55,907 bases of DNA from an uncultured Emergencia sp. (GCA_904420065.1 CAJFTU010000051.1:1-55907); one strand, 5' to 3'; counted from the first letter of the stretch, positions 17,745 to 27,677 are shown. The notes: generated by a model from the sequence alone, not told the origin. Numbers and translations: made by a program.

Positions 17745-20700
17745 TCATTGCAGACTTTCAAAGGAAAGCTTGACATTTTTCTGTCTCAGTTCGACGGCGG
17801 CGGCAAAGGCGCGGGCGGTATCCATGCATGTCAGCACCGGAAGTCCTCTTTCGATGGCGGCTCTCCGCAGAGGAAACGTATCCGCACCGATCTGATTGAT
17901 CGCTTTCGGCGTATTAATCAGGATTTTCATCTCGCTGCCGATCAGTGGTTCCACCTCGCTGTAAGCCATAATCTCCGCCGGTATACCGTTTTCCCTGAGG
18001 AATCGTCCCGTCCCCTCCGAGGCACAAATCTTAAATCCCATGTCGCTGTAGAGCCTGATGATTTTCCCGCTGTTCTCGTTTTTATCGTGATCGCGCAGGG
18101 AGACAAATATGGTTCCGCTGTCCGGAATATTCATTCCGGCGCCCAAGAAGCCTTTATAGATCGCCCTGGAAAGATCTCTGTCGATGCCCAGAACCTCCCC
18201 GGTGGATTTCATCTCCGGTCCTACGGCCACGTCTACGTCGGTCAATTTCGCATCGGAAAACACCGGTATCTTTACCGCATAGTAGTCCTTTTTCTCATAG
18301 AGCCCCGTTCCGTAAGGCAGATCCGCCAGTTTCTCTCCCAGCATAACCGAAACAGCCAGCTTGACCATAGGTACCTTGGTCACCTTGCTCAGAATAGGAA
18401 CCGTACGGGAAGCCCTTGGATTTACCTCGATAACGTAGATTTTGTCACCGTCCCACGCGTACTGAATGTTGACCAGCCCGACGATGTGAAGGGCCTTGGC
18501 GATCTTTTTCGTATAGCTGATCAGACGGTCAATGATCTGCTTAGGAAGACTGTAAGGCGGATAGACGCTGCAGCTGTCGCCGGAGTGAACACCGGTCCGC
18601 TCGATGTGCTCCATGATACCCGGAATCAGCACATCTTCGCCGTCGGCTACCGCGTCCACTTCGATTTCCTTTCCTTCCACGTATTTGTCGATGAGCACAG
18701 GATGTTCATGAGAGATCTTTACCGCTTCTTTCAGGTATTTATCCAGTTCCGCGTCGGAGTAAACCACCTGCATAGCGCGGCCGCCGATGACAAAGGATGG
18801 ACGCACCATCAGCGGATACCCCAGCCGAAGAGCCGCCTCAAAAGCTTCTTCTCTGGTTCTGACCGCACATCCTTTCGGCGTGGCGATATCCAGAATGTCC
18901 AAAAGATTGGAGAATTTCTCACGATCCTCCGCCAGATCGATATACTTGTTCTGGGTGCCCAAAATCTTTATGCTTCTGGCCGAAAGCTTCTCTGCCAGAT
19001 TCAGCGAAGTCTGTCCGCCGAACTGGAGAATCACACCGTCTGGTCGTTCCTGTTTGATCACATTCATCACATCGTCGGTGTGCAGCGGTTCGAAGTAGAG
19101 CTTGTCGGACGTATCGAAGTCGGTGCTGACCGTCTCCGGATTGTTGTTGATGATCACCGCTTCATAGCCCAGCTCCTTCAGCGCCCACACGCCCTGTACA
19201 CAGCAGTAATCGAATTCGATGCCCTGACCGATACGAATCGGGCCCGAGCCCACGACCAGAATCTTGTCGTGATCAGATTTTCTGCTTTCGTTTTCTCCTC
19301 CGTAGCTGGAATAGTAATACGGGGTCAGCGCCTCAAACTCGCCTGCACAGGTGTCAACCACCTTGTAGACGGGATAGATATCGTGATACAGCCGAATATC
19401 CTGCAGAACTTCTCTGGCCATACCCGTCAGATCCAGAATTTCATCATCGGTAAACCCTCTGTACTCCGCCTCTCGGATCAGATCTGCCGTGACCTCTTCA
19501 CTCTTCAGCTTCCGCTCCAGCCGGATGATCCCATCGATCTTTTCCAGAAACCAGCGGTCGATTCCGGTCAGCCGGAAGATTTCTTCTACATCCGCGATAT
19601 TCCGGCGAAAAGCCTCGGCGATGCAGAAAAGCCGCTCGTCGTCGCAGCTTTCCAGCTTTTTCATCAGCTTTTCTTCGCTGAGACCCGCCACATAAGGAAT
19701 CCGAAGACCCGTCCCTTCCACTTCGAGAGAAGCGACGGCCTTTAAAAGGGCGCTCTCAAAATTGCGGTCGATGGCCATGATCTCTCCCGTTGCTTTCATC
19801 TGCGTCCCCAGCTTTCGGGAGGCAGTGCGGAACTTATCGAAGGGCCACTTTGGAAATTTGACGACGCAGTAGTCCAAAGCCGGTTCAAAGCAGGCGCTGG
19901 ATCCTTCCGTTACATAGTTCTTCAGCTCGTCGAGAGTATAGCCGATGGCGATTTTCGCCGCAATCTTTGCAATCGGATAGCCGGCCGCCTTGGAAGCCAG
20001 CGCCGAAGAACGGCTGACCCGCGGATTTACCTCGATAACGATGTACTCGTCTCTGTCCGGATTGAGTGCAAACTGCACATTGCACCCTCCCTCGATCCGC
20101 AGACTGCGTATGATCTTCAGTGCAGAATTCCTCAGCATCTGATATTGACTGTCGCCAAGAGTCTGTGTAGGCGCCACCACAATGCTGTCGCCGGTATGCA
20201 CGCCCACCGGATCCAGGTTTTCCATACTGCAGATGATGATGCAGTTGTCCTTTGCGTCCCGGATGACTTCGTATTCGATTTCTTTCCAGCCGGCCACGGA
20301 TTTCTCAAGGAGAATCTGACTGATGGCGCTCTTTTCTATGCCCTGCAGGCAGAAGTGCTCCAGCTCTTCTTCGTCGTGAGCGATTCCGCCGCCCGTTCCT
20401 CCCAGCGTATAGGCCGGTCTGATGATCACCGGATAACCGTTCTCTGCGACGAAATGCCGGCATTCTTCCAAAGTCGTAGCGATGATGCTGGGAGGAACCG
20501 GTTCGCCGATCTGCTGCATCAGTTCTTTGAAGGATTCCCGATCCTCCGCTTTATCGATACTTTCCTTGTTGACGCCCAGCAGCCTGGCGCCGTATTTTTC
20601 AAAGATCCCCTTCTCATCCAGCGCCATGGCCAGGTTCAGCCCCGTCTGACCTCCGAATCCGGCGAGAACGCCTTCTGGCCTTTCCTTTTCTATGATCTGC

Positions 20701-20924
20701 TCCACGGCCTCTTCCGTAATCGGTTCCAGATACACTTTATCCGCAATTCCCTGATCGGTCATGATGGTGGCCGGGTTGCTGTTGATCAAAACGGTCTCTA
20801 TGCCCTCCTCGGAAATAGCCTTGCAGGCCTGAGTACCGGCATAATCAAACTCGGCTGCCTGTCCGATGACGATGGGGCCGGAACCGATGATGAGTACCTT
20901 TTTCAGTGTAAAATCCCTCGGCAT
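17745..20924 (-). CDS. carB: Carbamoyl phosphate synthase, large subunit
   Basis: A 1059-residue synthetase with two homologous ATP-grasp halves (about 1-400 and 545-935), an oligomerisation region between them and a C-terminal MGS-like allosteric domain (about 935-1059). The N-terminal IGSGPIVIGQAAEFDYAGTQA and its repeat VGSGPIRIGQGIEFDYC mark the two halves. It makes carbamoyl phosphate from bicarbonate, two ATP and ammonia channelled from CarA. The ATG overlaps the carA stop by one base (TAATG) with GGAGGAAGG ahead. Length is normal. No clear terminator follows. Confidence 0.97.
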   Translation of the reverse strand: MPRDFTLKKVLIIGSGPIVIGQAAEFDYAGTQACKAISEEGIETVLINSNPATIMTDQGIADKVYLEPITEEAVEQIIEKERPEGVLAGFGGQTGLNLAMALDEKGIFEKYGARLLGVNKESIDKAEDRESFKELMQQIGEPVPPSIIATTLEECRHFVAENGYPVIIRPAYTLGGTGGGIAHDEEELEHFCLQGIEKSAISQILLEKSVAGWKEIEYEVIRDAKDNCIIICSMENLDPVGVHTGDSIVVAPTQTLGDSQYQMLRNSALKIIRSLRIEGGCNVQFALNPDRDEYIVIEVNPRVSRSSALASKAAGYPIAKIAAKIAIGYTLDELKNYVTEGSSACFEPALDYCVVKFPKWPFDKFRTASRKLGTQMKATGEIMAIDRNFESALLKAVASLEVEGTGLRIPYVAGLSEEKLMKKLESCDDERLFCIAEAFRRNIADVEEIFRLTGIDRWFLEKIDGIIRLERKLKSEEVTADLIREAEYRGFTDDEILDLTGMAREVLQDIRLYHDIYPVYKVVDTCAGEFEALTPYYYSSYGGENESRKSDHDKILVVGSGPIRIGQGIEFDYCCVQGVWALKELGYEAVIINNNPETVSTDFDTSDKLYFEPLHTDDVMNVIKQERPDGVILQFGGQTSLNLAEKLSARSIKILGTQNKYIDLAEDREKFSNLLDILDIATPKGCAVRTREEAFEAALRLGYPLMVRPSFVIGGRAMQVVYSDAELDKYLKEAVKISHEHPVLIDKYVEGKEIEVDAVADGEDVLIPGIMEHIERTGVHSGDSCSVYPPYSLPKQIIDRLISYTKKIAKALHIVGLVNIQYAWDGDKIYVIEVNPRASRTVPILSKVTKVPMVKLAVSVMLGEKLADLPYGTGLYEKKDYYAVKIPVFSDAKLTDVDVAVGPEMKSTGEVLGIDRDLSRAIYKGFLGAGMNIPDSGTIFVSLRDHDKNENSGKIIRLYSDMGFKICASEGTGRFLRENGIPAEIMAYSEVEPLIGSEMKILINTPKAINQIGADTFPLRRAAIERGLPVLTCMDTARAFAAAVELRQKNVKLSFESLQ

Positions 20925-22024
20925 TACAACCTTCCTCCTTCCATGAGATGAATGAATTTATCGAACAAATACCCCGTATCATCGGGTCCCGGATTGGATT
21001 CGGGATGAAACTGAACGGAAAAGACCGGTTTACTCAGATGCTGCATGCCCTCTACCGTTCCGTCGTTCAGGTTCAGATGAGTCACTTCGAGGCCTTTCAG
21101 CACGATGCTCTCCGCTTTTACCGCAAACCCGTGATTCTGAGAGGTGATATAACTTCGCCCGCTGTTCTTATCGAAGACGCCATGATTACAGCCACGATGC
21201 CCGTATTTCAGCTTGTATGTGCTGCCTCCCTGGGACAGCGCGATCAGCTGATGTCCCATACAGATCCCGAACACCGGCATCTGATCGGGACCGTAATTGC
21301 TGTTGGTGATCAGCTTTTCGACGACAACCACCGCTTCCTCGGCCGCCTCGGGATCTCCGGGACCGTTGGTCAGAAACACGCCGTCGGGCTGCATCTCCAG
21401 TACGGTTCTGGCCTTCGTTCCGTAGGGAAACATCGTCAGGCTGCATCCTCGGTTATAGAGCTCCTTGAGTATGCTCTGCTTTACGCCGAAATCCAGAACT
21501 GCCACTCTGTATTTTCCTTTGGGATTGTCCCAGTTCTCTATCTCTTTTACTCCCGCATACTTCATCTGATCCGTCCGCAGTTTTTCTCCTGTACAGATCT
21601 TTCGCAGAGCATCGGAAGAAAAATTTTCCGTAGTGATGACGCATTTCTGATTCCCGCTGTATCTCAGCTTCCTTGTGATCTCCCTCGTATCCACATGATA
21701 AACCCCCGGCACCTTCTGCTCCTTGAGCCATCGGTCGATGTTCATCACCGACTTCCAGTTGCTGGGGGTAAAACATACGTCGGCAGCCACAATTCCAAAA
21801 GCGTGGATACCGGCCGATTCATTATCCGTATTGTTGATGCCGTAATTGCCGATCAGCGGATAGGTCATTACGATGACCTGTTCCTTATAGGACGGGTCCG
21901 TCAGCGTCTTCTGATAACCGGTCATCGCCGTATTGAATACCAGCTCGCCGACCCGGGTTCCTTCAGCGCCAAACCCCATACCTTTATATATCGTTCCGTC
22001 TTCCATATATATGGTTCCTTTCAC
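20924..22024 (-). CDS. carA: Carbamoyl phosphate synthase, small subunit
   Basis: A 366-residue glutamine amidotransferase subunit. The N-terminal CPSase domain (residues 1-135) is followed by a class I amidotransferase domain with the nucleophile Cys in GICMGHQL near residue 250 and the His/Glu pair in VQFHPESNPGP near 335-345. Start: GTG at 22022-22024 with GAGGAGG eight nt ahead; an in-frame ATG lies six codons inside. The promoter TTGCAT-N17-TATACT lies close upstream. The unit is divergent from argG, and the A/T-rich region between them is a natural place for ArgR sites, so arginine control is likely. Confidence 0.96.
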   Translation of the reverse strand: MKGTIYMEDGTIYKGMGFGAEGTRVGELVFNTAMTGYQKTLTDPSYKEQVIVMTYPLIGNYGINNTDNESAGIHAFGIVAADVCFTPSNWKSVMNIDRWLKEQKVPGVYHVDTREITRKLRYSGNQKCVITTENFSSDALRKICTGEKLRTDQMKYAGVKEIENWDNPKGKYRVAVLDFGVKQSILKELYNRGCSLTMFPYGTKARTVLEMQPDGVFLTNGPGDPEAAEEAVVVVEKLITNSNYGPDQMPVFGICMGHQLIALSQGGSTYKLKYGHRGCNHGVFDKNSGRSYITSQNHGFAVKAESIVLKGLEVTHLNLNDGTVEGMQHLSKPVFSVQFHPESNPGPDDTGYLFDKFIHLMEGGRL

Positions 22025-22054
22025 TTGCCAGGCCTCCTCTCTTTATTCTAAAGA

Positions 22055-22083
22055 AGTATACTACAGGAATTATAAGTATGCAA
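22055..22083 (-). promoter_or_regulatory. carAB promoter
   Basis: Minus strand: TTGCAT (22078-22083), 17-nt spacer, TATACT (22055-22060). Transcription would start near 22048, leaving a leader of about 24 nt with no room for an attenuator. Confidence 0.7.
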
Positions 22084-22133
22084 TCCGTTTTTTGATATTT
22101 TTACATTTTTTATTATAAATATGAAATTTATCC

Positions 22134-22190
22134 TTGATTTATTGTGGGTTGTATGGTATATTGCATTTATTGATTAATTTTTATGCATTT
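22134..22190 (+). promoter_or_regulatory. argG promoter with ARG-box-like repeats
   Basis: TTGATT (22134-22139), 17-nt spacer, TATATT (22157-22162). The -10 is inside TGTATGGTATATTGCATT (22150-22167), which resembles an ArgR half-site pair, and a second TGCATTT lies at 22184-22190. ArgR boxes are AT-rich and loosely conserved, so only the promoter is firm. Confidence 0.5.
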
Positions 22191-22226
22191 CAATTAATAT
22201 TTATATGATTTCAGGAGGAAAGAAAT

Positions 22227-23495
22227 ATGGCAAAGGAAAAGATCGTTCTGGCTTATTCAGGCGGCCTGGACACATCGATTATCATCGCCTGGCTCAAAGA
22301 ACACTACGACTGCGAGGTCATCACTGTATGCTGCAACACCGGACAAAATGAGGACTTCGACGCAATCGAAAAAAAGGCCTATGCTACGGGAGCGTCAAAG
22401 GCCTACATTCTGGACATTCAGGAGGAATTCATCACTGACTTTATCTATCCGACGCTGAAGGCGGACGCAGTCTACGAAAACGATTACCTGCTGGGAACCT
22501 CTATGGCAAGACCTCTGCAGGCAAAGAAAATCGTAGAGATCGCCGAACAGGAAGGCGCTTTCTATATCGCCCACGGCTGCACCGGTAAGGGCAACGATCA
22601 GGTTCGTTTCGAGACGACCATCAAAGCTCTGAATCCCGCCATCAAAGTTATCGCGCCGTGGAGAATCTGGGATCTCAAGTCTCGGGAAGAGTGCATAGAC
22701 TATGCAAGGGCCCACAACATTCCGATTTCCCAAACCGTAGAAAAAATCTATTCCAGAGATGAGAATATCTGGCACATCAGTCACGAGGGCGGCAATCTGG
22801 AAAATCCGTGGAACGAACACAAACCGGATATCCATGTCATGTCCATTCCGCCGGAAAAAGCTCCGGATCAGCCGACCTACGTGGAAATCAGCTTTGAAAA
22901 AGGCATCCCTGTCGCCATAAACGACGAAAAGATGGATCCGGTTTCTCTGCTGAAGACACTGAATAAGCTGGGGAAAGAAAACGGTATCGGCACCATCGAT
23001 ATCATCGAAAACCGTCTCGTAGGTATGAAATCCAGAGGAGTCTACGAAACGCCGGGAGGAACTATCCTCTTCGCCGCTCACCGCGATCTGGAAAAACTGA
23101 TTTTGGACAGGGACACCATGCAGTACAGAAATATCGTTTCCCAGAAGTTTGCACAGCTGGTCTACGACGGTCTCTGGTTCACTCCTCTGCGCAAGGCTAT
23201 TTCCGCCTTTGTCGACGAGACGCAGAAGCTGGTTACCGGAAAGGTGAAGATGAAACTGTACAAGGGAACCGCCTGGCCTGTTGCCAGTCAGTCTCCGTAT
23301 TCTCTGTACAATGAAGAGTTCGCCACTTTCAGCGCAGACGAGGTTTACAATCAGAGCGACGCTGAGGGCTTCATCAACCTCTTCTCGCTGCCGCTGAAGA
23401 TCAGAGCGATTCAGAAACAGAATCTGGAAGGCGTGCCGGAAGCGCAGAAAGCTCTGCCAAAACAGGTGTTTAAGAGCGGTACCTTCGTCGAATAG
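22227..23495 (+). CDS. argG: Argininosuccinate synthase
   Basis: A 422-residue ATP-pyrophosphatase family enzyme joining citrulline and aspartate into argininosuccinate. The PP-loop YSGGLDTS is at residues 9-16, and the family motif [14 protein letters not shown] lies near 115-128. CAGGAGG stands 8 nt before the ATG. Argininosuccinate lyase (argH), often next to argG, is absent here; the gene is single, between its own promoter and a terminator, and divergent from carAB. Its product would use citrulline, which arcA in this window also makes, so regulation must keep the two routes from cycling. Confidence 0.97.
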   Translation: MAKEKIVLAYSGGLDTSIIIAWLKEHYDCEVITVCCNTGQNEDFDAIEKKAYATGASKAYILDIQEEFITDFIYPTLKADAVYENDYLLGTSMARPLQAKKIVEIAEQEGAFYIAHGCTGKGNDQVRFETTIKALNPAIKVIAPWRIWDLKSREECIDYARAHNIPISQTVEKIYSRDENIWHISHEGGNLENPWNEHKPDIHVMSIPPEKAPDQPTYVEISFEKGIPVAINDEKMDPVSLLKTLNKLGKENGIGTIDIIENRLVGMKSRGVYETPGGTILFAAHRDLEKLILDRDTMQYRNIVSQKFAQLVYDGLWFTPLRKAISAFVDETQKLVTGKVKMKLYKGTAWPVASQSPYSLYNEEFATFSADEVYNQSDAEGFINLFSLPLKIRAIQKQNLEGVPEAQKALPKQVFKSGTFVE

Positions 23496-23529
23496 CTTGT
23501 CTCCTGAAACATATTACAATACATAACCG

Positions 23530-23562
23530 AAAAAGGACGGGGCGTCTGGCCTCGTCCTTTTT
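23530..23562. terminator. Bidirectional terminator after argG
   Basis: AAAAAGGACG (23530-23539) pairs with CGTCCTTTTT (23553-23562), with inner GGC/GCC pairs. It also serves the convergent amidohydrolase gene. Confidence 0.85.
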
Positions 23563-23572
23563 CGTATGTTCT

Positions 23573-25198
23573 TTACTTCCTCCTATAGGTCACGCTGCCG
23601 CCCATCACGGTCAGCACCGGCCTGACGTTTTTGATGTCTTCCGGCGGTATAGAGAAGATATCTCTGTCCAACACGGTGAAGTCGGCAACAAATCCGGGGA
23701 GCAGACGCCCTTTATAGTTTTCCTCAAAGGAGGCGTAGGCCGAATGTGCCGTATAGCAGTCCACAGCCTCGTCCAGGGTCAGCAGCTTCTCCGTATGCCA
23801 GCCGCCTTCAGGTTTGCCGTCGAAGTCCATGCCGGTAACCGCACAGTAAATGTTATCCATCGGCGCAAACGGTTCTACCGGCGCGTCGGTTCCGAAAGGG
23901 ATTTTGATCCCCGCGTCGTACATCCTGCGGAAATCATAGCTGTATTCCAACCGATCTCTTCCCACTCTGCTCTCCGCCATATGGAGATCGCACTCGAGAA
24001 ACACCGGCTGAATATAACCTAAAATTCCCGCTTTGGCCATCCTTTCGATCAAATCCTTGCTCAAAATCTGCGCGTGAACGATACCATGCCGGTTTTTCTG
24101 CTCCGGATACTTTTTCTGTACCTCTTCTATGACGGACACAGCCTGTTCGCAGGCTCCGTCGCCTATACAGTGGATCGCCGCAGACATGCCGTCTCTGTGG
24201 GCCCGTTCCAAAAGCCGCCAGAGTTCTTCCCTGTCCTCATAGATCCGAATGCCCCGATTCCCCGGATCGTCACTGTAGTCTTCCTTCAGCCAGGCTGTTC
24301 TTGCACCGAGAGAGCCGTCACAAAAAGTCTTTAACGCGCCCAGCCGAAACAGACTGTTTCCCTGTCCGGTTCGGTATCCGTTCGCCTGAAATTCCTCATA
24401 TTCCTCAAGACTGGTAATGCGGCACTGCTCACTGACCCTTACGGGAAGTCTTCCTTCCCCCTCAAGCCTGCGATAAGCTTCGATGACATCTTTACCACTG
24501 TATCCCGGCATGGACTGCAGGTCGTCGGACTGAATGGAAGTCAGTCCGACTTCCGCCGCCTTTTTCCCCATCTGTATCAGCACTTCTTCTATCTCCTCTG
24601 CTCCGGGGCGAGGCATGGCGTTGTAGGTTTCAGAAACTCTCTCGTAGATGATTCCGTTGGGGATGCCGTTCTCATCGACGCCAATCCAGGATTCGCCCTT
24701 CCACGGCAGATCCGGATCAACGCCGATCAGCCGAAGGAGGGGAGAATTAACCGTGCAGATGTGCGTGCAGACCCGGGCGGCTAAAACAGGCACTTCCGCA
24801 GTAACCTGGTCCAGATCCGCTCTGGTCAAAAGCCGTCCTTCTTCCCAGTTTTCTTCATTCCAGCCGTAGCTCTGAAGCCACTTCCCGCCTTCAAAGTCGT
24901 GTTCCCGCAGAAAACGCTGAAGCACCTCTTTCACTTCGCCAATGCTCTTCGTTCCGCCCAAATCCGCCTGAGTCAAAAATCTGCCGGTATAGAGAAAGTG
25001 GAGATGACTGTCGTTAAATCCCGGCAGCGTCAGCCGGCCCTCCAGATTTTCACTTTCCACGCCCTCTTCCGATTCGGCCATGTTCAATATTTCCTCATCG
25101 CTTCCGACGGCAATAATCTGGCCGTCTTCAATGTACAGAGCGGATACCCATCTGTCTCTCTCCGCTCTGATCTTTCCGTTATAGAATATGCGCTTCAT
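23573..25198 (-). CDS. YtcJ-like amidohydrolase (amidohydrolase 3 family)
   Basis: A 541-residue metal-dependent hydrolase. The metal motif is PGFNDSHLHF (about residues 52-61), and the family-specific block IGVDENGIPNGII occurs near 145. Later come AIHCIGDGACEQAV near 310 and GTDAPVEPFAPMDNIY near 430, with the final GFVADFTVLDRD common to the superfamily. Substrates of YtcJ-like enzymes are mostly unknown; formamide or N-acyl/imide hydrolysis is known for relatives. Start: ATG at 25196-25198 behind AAGGAGG; an upstream in-frame ATG at 25238-25240 has no site. Read from its own promoter with a 15-bp dyad in the leader. Confidence 0.87.
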   Translation of the reverse strand: MKRIFYNGKIRAERDRWVSALYIEDGQIIAVGSDEEILNMAESEEGVESENLEGRLTLPGFNDSHLHFLYTGRFLTQADLGGTKSIGEVKEVLQRFLREHDFEGGKWLQSYGWNEENWEEGRLLTRADLDQVTAEVPVLAARVCTHICTVNSPLLRLIGVDPDLPWKGESWIGVDENGIPNGIIYERVSETYNAMPRPGAEEIEEVLIQMGKKAAEVGLTSIQSDDLQSMPGYSGKDVIEAYRRLEGEGRLPVRVSEQCRITSLEEYEEFQANGYRTGQGNSLFRLGALKTFCDGSLGARTAWLKEDYSDDPGNRGIRIYEDREELWRLLERAHRDGMSAAIHCIGDGACEQAVSVIEEVQKKYPEQKNRHGIVHAQILSKDLIERMAKAGILGYIQPVFLECDLHMAESRVGRDRLEYSYDFRRMYDAGIKIPFGTDAPVEPFAPMDNIYCAVTGMDFDGKPEGGWHTEKLLTLDEAVDCYTAHSAYASFEENYKGRLLPGFVADFTVLDRDIFSIPPEDIKNVRPVLTVMGGSVTYRRK

Positions 25199-25244
25199 GT
25201 TCCTCCTTCTGCAGTCCGTTATGCCGCTTTTACTCTTCAAAAAT

Positions 25245-25259
25245 GGTACGGTTCGTACC
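25245..25259. promoter_or_regulatory. Dyad GGTACG-N3-CGTACC, candidate operator
   Basis: Perfect 6-bp arms (25245-25250 and 25254-25259) with a 3-nt centre, in the leader of the amidohydrolase gene about 35-50 nt after its predicted start site. Confidence 0.4.
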
Positions 25260-25299
25260 GTTTCTACGGGAATTTATCCTGAAAACCCGATTTGTACTC

Positions 25300-25328
25300 A
25301 TTATACCGTGGTAAGGAAAACTGTGCAA
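25300..25328 (-). promoter_or_regulatory. Promoter of the YtcJ-like amidohydrolase gene
   Basis: Minus strand: TTGCAC (25323-25328), 17-nt spacer, TATAAT (25300-25305). Confidence 0.75.
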
Positions 25329-25374
25329 GCGGAAGCTATGCCAAAGAAAATGCGGATAAGCTTCTTTGTACGAC

Positions 25375-25428
25375 AAAAGAGGCCGAGGGCGATTCGCCGA
25401 TACCGGCGGACGCCCTTCGGCCTCTTTT
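25375..25428. terminator. Terminator of the arginine deiminase operon
   Basis: A long stem AAAAGAGGCCGAGGGCG (25375-25391) pairs with CGCCCTTCGGCCTCTTTT (25411-25428) with one bulge. On the minus strand it ends in TTTTG after arcC. Confidence 0.85.
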
Positions 25429-25456
25429 GTTGATATGGTATTATAAAGTTTTCGTC

Positions 25457-26401
25457 TTACGCGAACGTGATTACCGTACCGGTCTTGCCTTCCAACGCGT
25501 CGATTGCCTTATCCAGAGAAGTGATGATCGCCTTCTTGTTCGGATATGCTCTGACGAACTTCATCGCTGCTTCTACCTTTGGAAGCATGCTTCCCGGAGC
25601 AAACTGCCCTTCTTCGATGTACTTCACTGCATCTTCCAGGTTCAGCTTATCCAGGTTTTTCTGATCCGGCTTGTTGAAGTTGATGGCAACTTTCTCTACC
25701 TCGGTCAGGATCATCAGCACGTCGGCGCCTACCTGCTCAGCAAGCAGCTCTGCAGCGAAATCCTTGTCAATTACCGCTGCTACGCCTTCCATCGTTCCGT
25801 CGGCGTTCTCTACGACAGGAATACCGCCGCCGCCGCAGGAAATAACGATGGAAGAATCCCACAGTCTCTTTACTGCGCCGATTTCAACAATCTTTCTCGG
25901 AAGCGGGGAAGCAACAACTCTTCTCCAGCCTCTTCCGGCGTCTTCCTTCATCGTGTAACCCTTTTCTTCCTGAAGCTGTTTTGCTTCTTCTTCAGAGTAG
26001 AACGGTCCGATCGGCTTTGTCGGATTCTGGAAAGCCGGGTCGCTCTTTTCCACGATCATCTGCGTAGCAACAGTAAGAACCGGAATGTTTCTGTCTCTCT
26101 TGTTCAGCGCATATTTGAGAGCCTGCTGCAGATGGTAGCCGATGTATCCCTGGGACATAGCTCCGCACACGTCAAACGGCATTGCCGGCGTTACATCCTT
26201 TGCCGTTTCGGAAGCCAGCAGGATTCTTCCTACCTGCGGACCGTTTCCGTGTACGATACCGATCTCATAACCTTTGCAGCTGATGTCTGCAATATATTCA
26301 CAAGTCTGCTTAACGACTTTAAGCTGCGCTTCAGCTGTAGCGTCACTCTTTCCGGACTGGAGTGCGTTTCCGCCCAGAGCGATTACAATTTTTTCTGCCA
26401 T
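25457..26401 (-). CDS. arcC: Carbamate kinase
   Basis: A 314-residue amino-acid-kinase-family enzyme, normal in length, that moves phosphate from carbamoyl phosphate to ADP: the ATP-yielding last step of the arginine deiminase pathway. Family motifs are IALGGNALQ at residues 5-13, VHGNGPQVG near 50 and ISCGGGGIPV near 205-214. GGAG lies 8 nt ahead of the ATG. It is the third gene of arcB-arcA-arcC, 39 bp after arcA. No arginine/ornithine antiporter (arcD) is in the operon; the YfcC-family permease at 16202-17596 is a possible substitute. Confidence 0.97.
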   Translation of the reverse strand: MAEKIVIALGGNALQSGKSDATAEAQLKVVKQTCEYIADISCKGYEIGIVHGNGPQVGRILLASETAKDVTPAMPFDVCGAMSQGYIGYHLQQALKYALNKRDRNIPVLTVATQMIVEKSDPAFQNPTKPIGPFYSEEEAKQLQEEKGYTMKEDAGRGWRRVVASPLPRKIVEIGAVKRLWDSSIVISCGGGGIPVVENADGTMEGVAAVIDKDFAAELLAEQVGADVLMILTEVEKVAINFNKPDQKNLDKLNLEDAVKYIEEGQFAPGSMLPKVEAAMKFVRAYPNKKAIITSLDKAIDALEGKTGTVITFA

Positions 26402-26440
26402 GTTTCTTTCTCCTACTTTAAATCAATATAGATGATCTGT

Positions 26441-27661
26441 TTACAGATCGTCCCGGTTAACCGGGCAGGACATGCATCTTGGGCCGCCTCTTCCCCTTGA
26501 AAGCTCTGAGCTTGGGATGGTCAGAACCTTGATGCCCTTTTTATCCAAAAGATCATTGGTTACATAGTTTCTTTCATAGGTGACTACCGTTCCCGGTGCG
26601 ATGCACAGCGTATTGGAACCGTCGTTCCACTGTTCTCTCTGCGCTGCCATCAGATCACTTCCGCCGCAGCGGATCAGCTCTACCGCAGGCAGATTCAGTA
26701 CCTTCTTCAAAATGTTCGGCAATGCGTCGGTCACCGACTCGAAATGGGCTTTTCCGTCTCTTTCAAGGGTGATCTCGAACAGCTGAAGTGGACCCTCGAT
26801 TTCCGGATGGATGGTGAATTTATCATAATCCACCATGGTGAATACCGTGTCCAGATGCATGAACGCTCTGCTCTTCGGAATATCGAATACCAGAACTCTC
26901 TTAAAAGTGGATTTGTTCAGCATGTTCTCCGCAAATCTTTCGATAGCCGACGCCGTAGTTCTCTGGCTGAGGCCGATAGCTACAGTCTCAGAGTTCAGAA
27001 CCAGCACGTCTCCGCCCTCGATGGAGTATTCGTGGTCGTAATCATACCACAGCTGCGATCCCTCCGGCGCAAAGTCGCGATTGTACATAAACATGTATTT
27101 CAGAAGGAGCGCTTCTCTTCTTCTCGTCGCGGTGCTCATGTGATGGATATTGATACCGTTTCCTACGCAAGCTCCCGGATCCCGGGTAAAATACAGGTTC
27201 GGCATCGGATCCATATAAAACGGATAGGACGAGGTGATAAAGTCAGCGAGGGACTTGCCTTCCACATCGCCGATTTCCTCTCTCTTGACACCGGCGATGA
27301 TTTTCGCCACCATCTCTTTTTCCGGCATTTTAATCAGATAATCAAAGATGGCTTCTCTGACGCCTTCGGAATTGAGATGACTCTCATCCAGAATCTTATT
27401 CAGGAATTCTTCCTTGATTGCTGGATCCTTCAGCGCTTTTGCCGTCTCATCCACATAGTAGATGACTTCTACTCCGTTTTCACGAAGAACTTCCGCAAAC
27501 CGGTCGTGCTCCTGCTGAGCGACCTTCAGGAACGGAATATCGTCAAACAGAAGTCTCTCGAAGTTATCGGGAACGAGGCCTTCTACCTCTTCTCCGATTC
27601 TGTGGAGGAGGACTTTGTTCAATTTACCGATTTCAGAATAATTATGAATTCCAGGATACAT
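26441..27661 (-). CDS. arcA: Arginine deiminase
   Basis: A 406-residue guanidino-group hydrolase converting arginine to citrulline and ammonia. Visible active-site parts: EGGDVLVL near residues 215-222, HLDTVFTMVD near 270-280, and the catalytic Cys in RCMSCPVNRDDL at the C-terminus (about residue 398). Length is normal. GGGAGG lies 5 nt before the ATG. A hairpin (27678-27701) stands right before the ribosome site and a strong terminator hairpin (27717-27760) separates it from arcB, so expression relative to arcB is probably adjusted by partial termination or transcript processing. Confidence 0.97.
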   Translation of the reverse strand: MYPGIHNYSEIGKLNKVLLHRIGEEVEGLVPDNFERLLFDDIPFLKVAQQEHDRFAEVLRENGVEVIYYVDETAKALKDPAIKEEFLNKILDESHLNSEGVREAIFDYLIKMPEKEMVAKIIAGVKREEIGDVEGKSLADFITSSYPFYMDPMPNLYFTRDPGACVGNGINIHHMSTATRRREALLLKYMFMYNRDFAPEGSQLWYDYDHEYSIEGGDVLVLNSETVAIGLSQRTTASAIERFAENMLNKSTFKRVLVFDIPKSRAFMHLDTVFTMVDYDKFTIHPEIEGPLQLFEITLERDGKAHFESVTDALPNILKKVLNLPAVELIRCGGSDLMAAQREQWNDGSNTLCIAPGTVVTYERNYVTNDLLDKKGIKVLTIPSSELSRGRGGPRCMSCPVNRDDL

Positions 27662-27677
27662 AATTTCCTCCCTTTTC

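Noticed and set aside
17649-19745. Long open frame of 698 codons on the plus strand
   Set aside because: It lies fully opposite carB, has no ribosome site and its composition (many Arg, His, Gln, Phe) is that of an antisense shadow.
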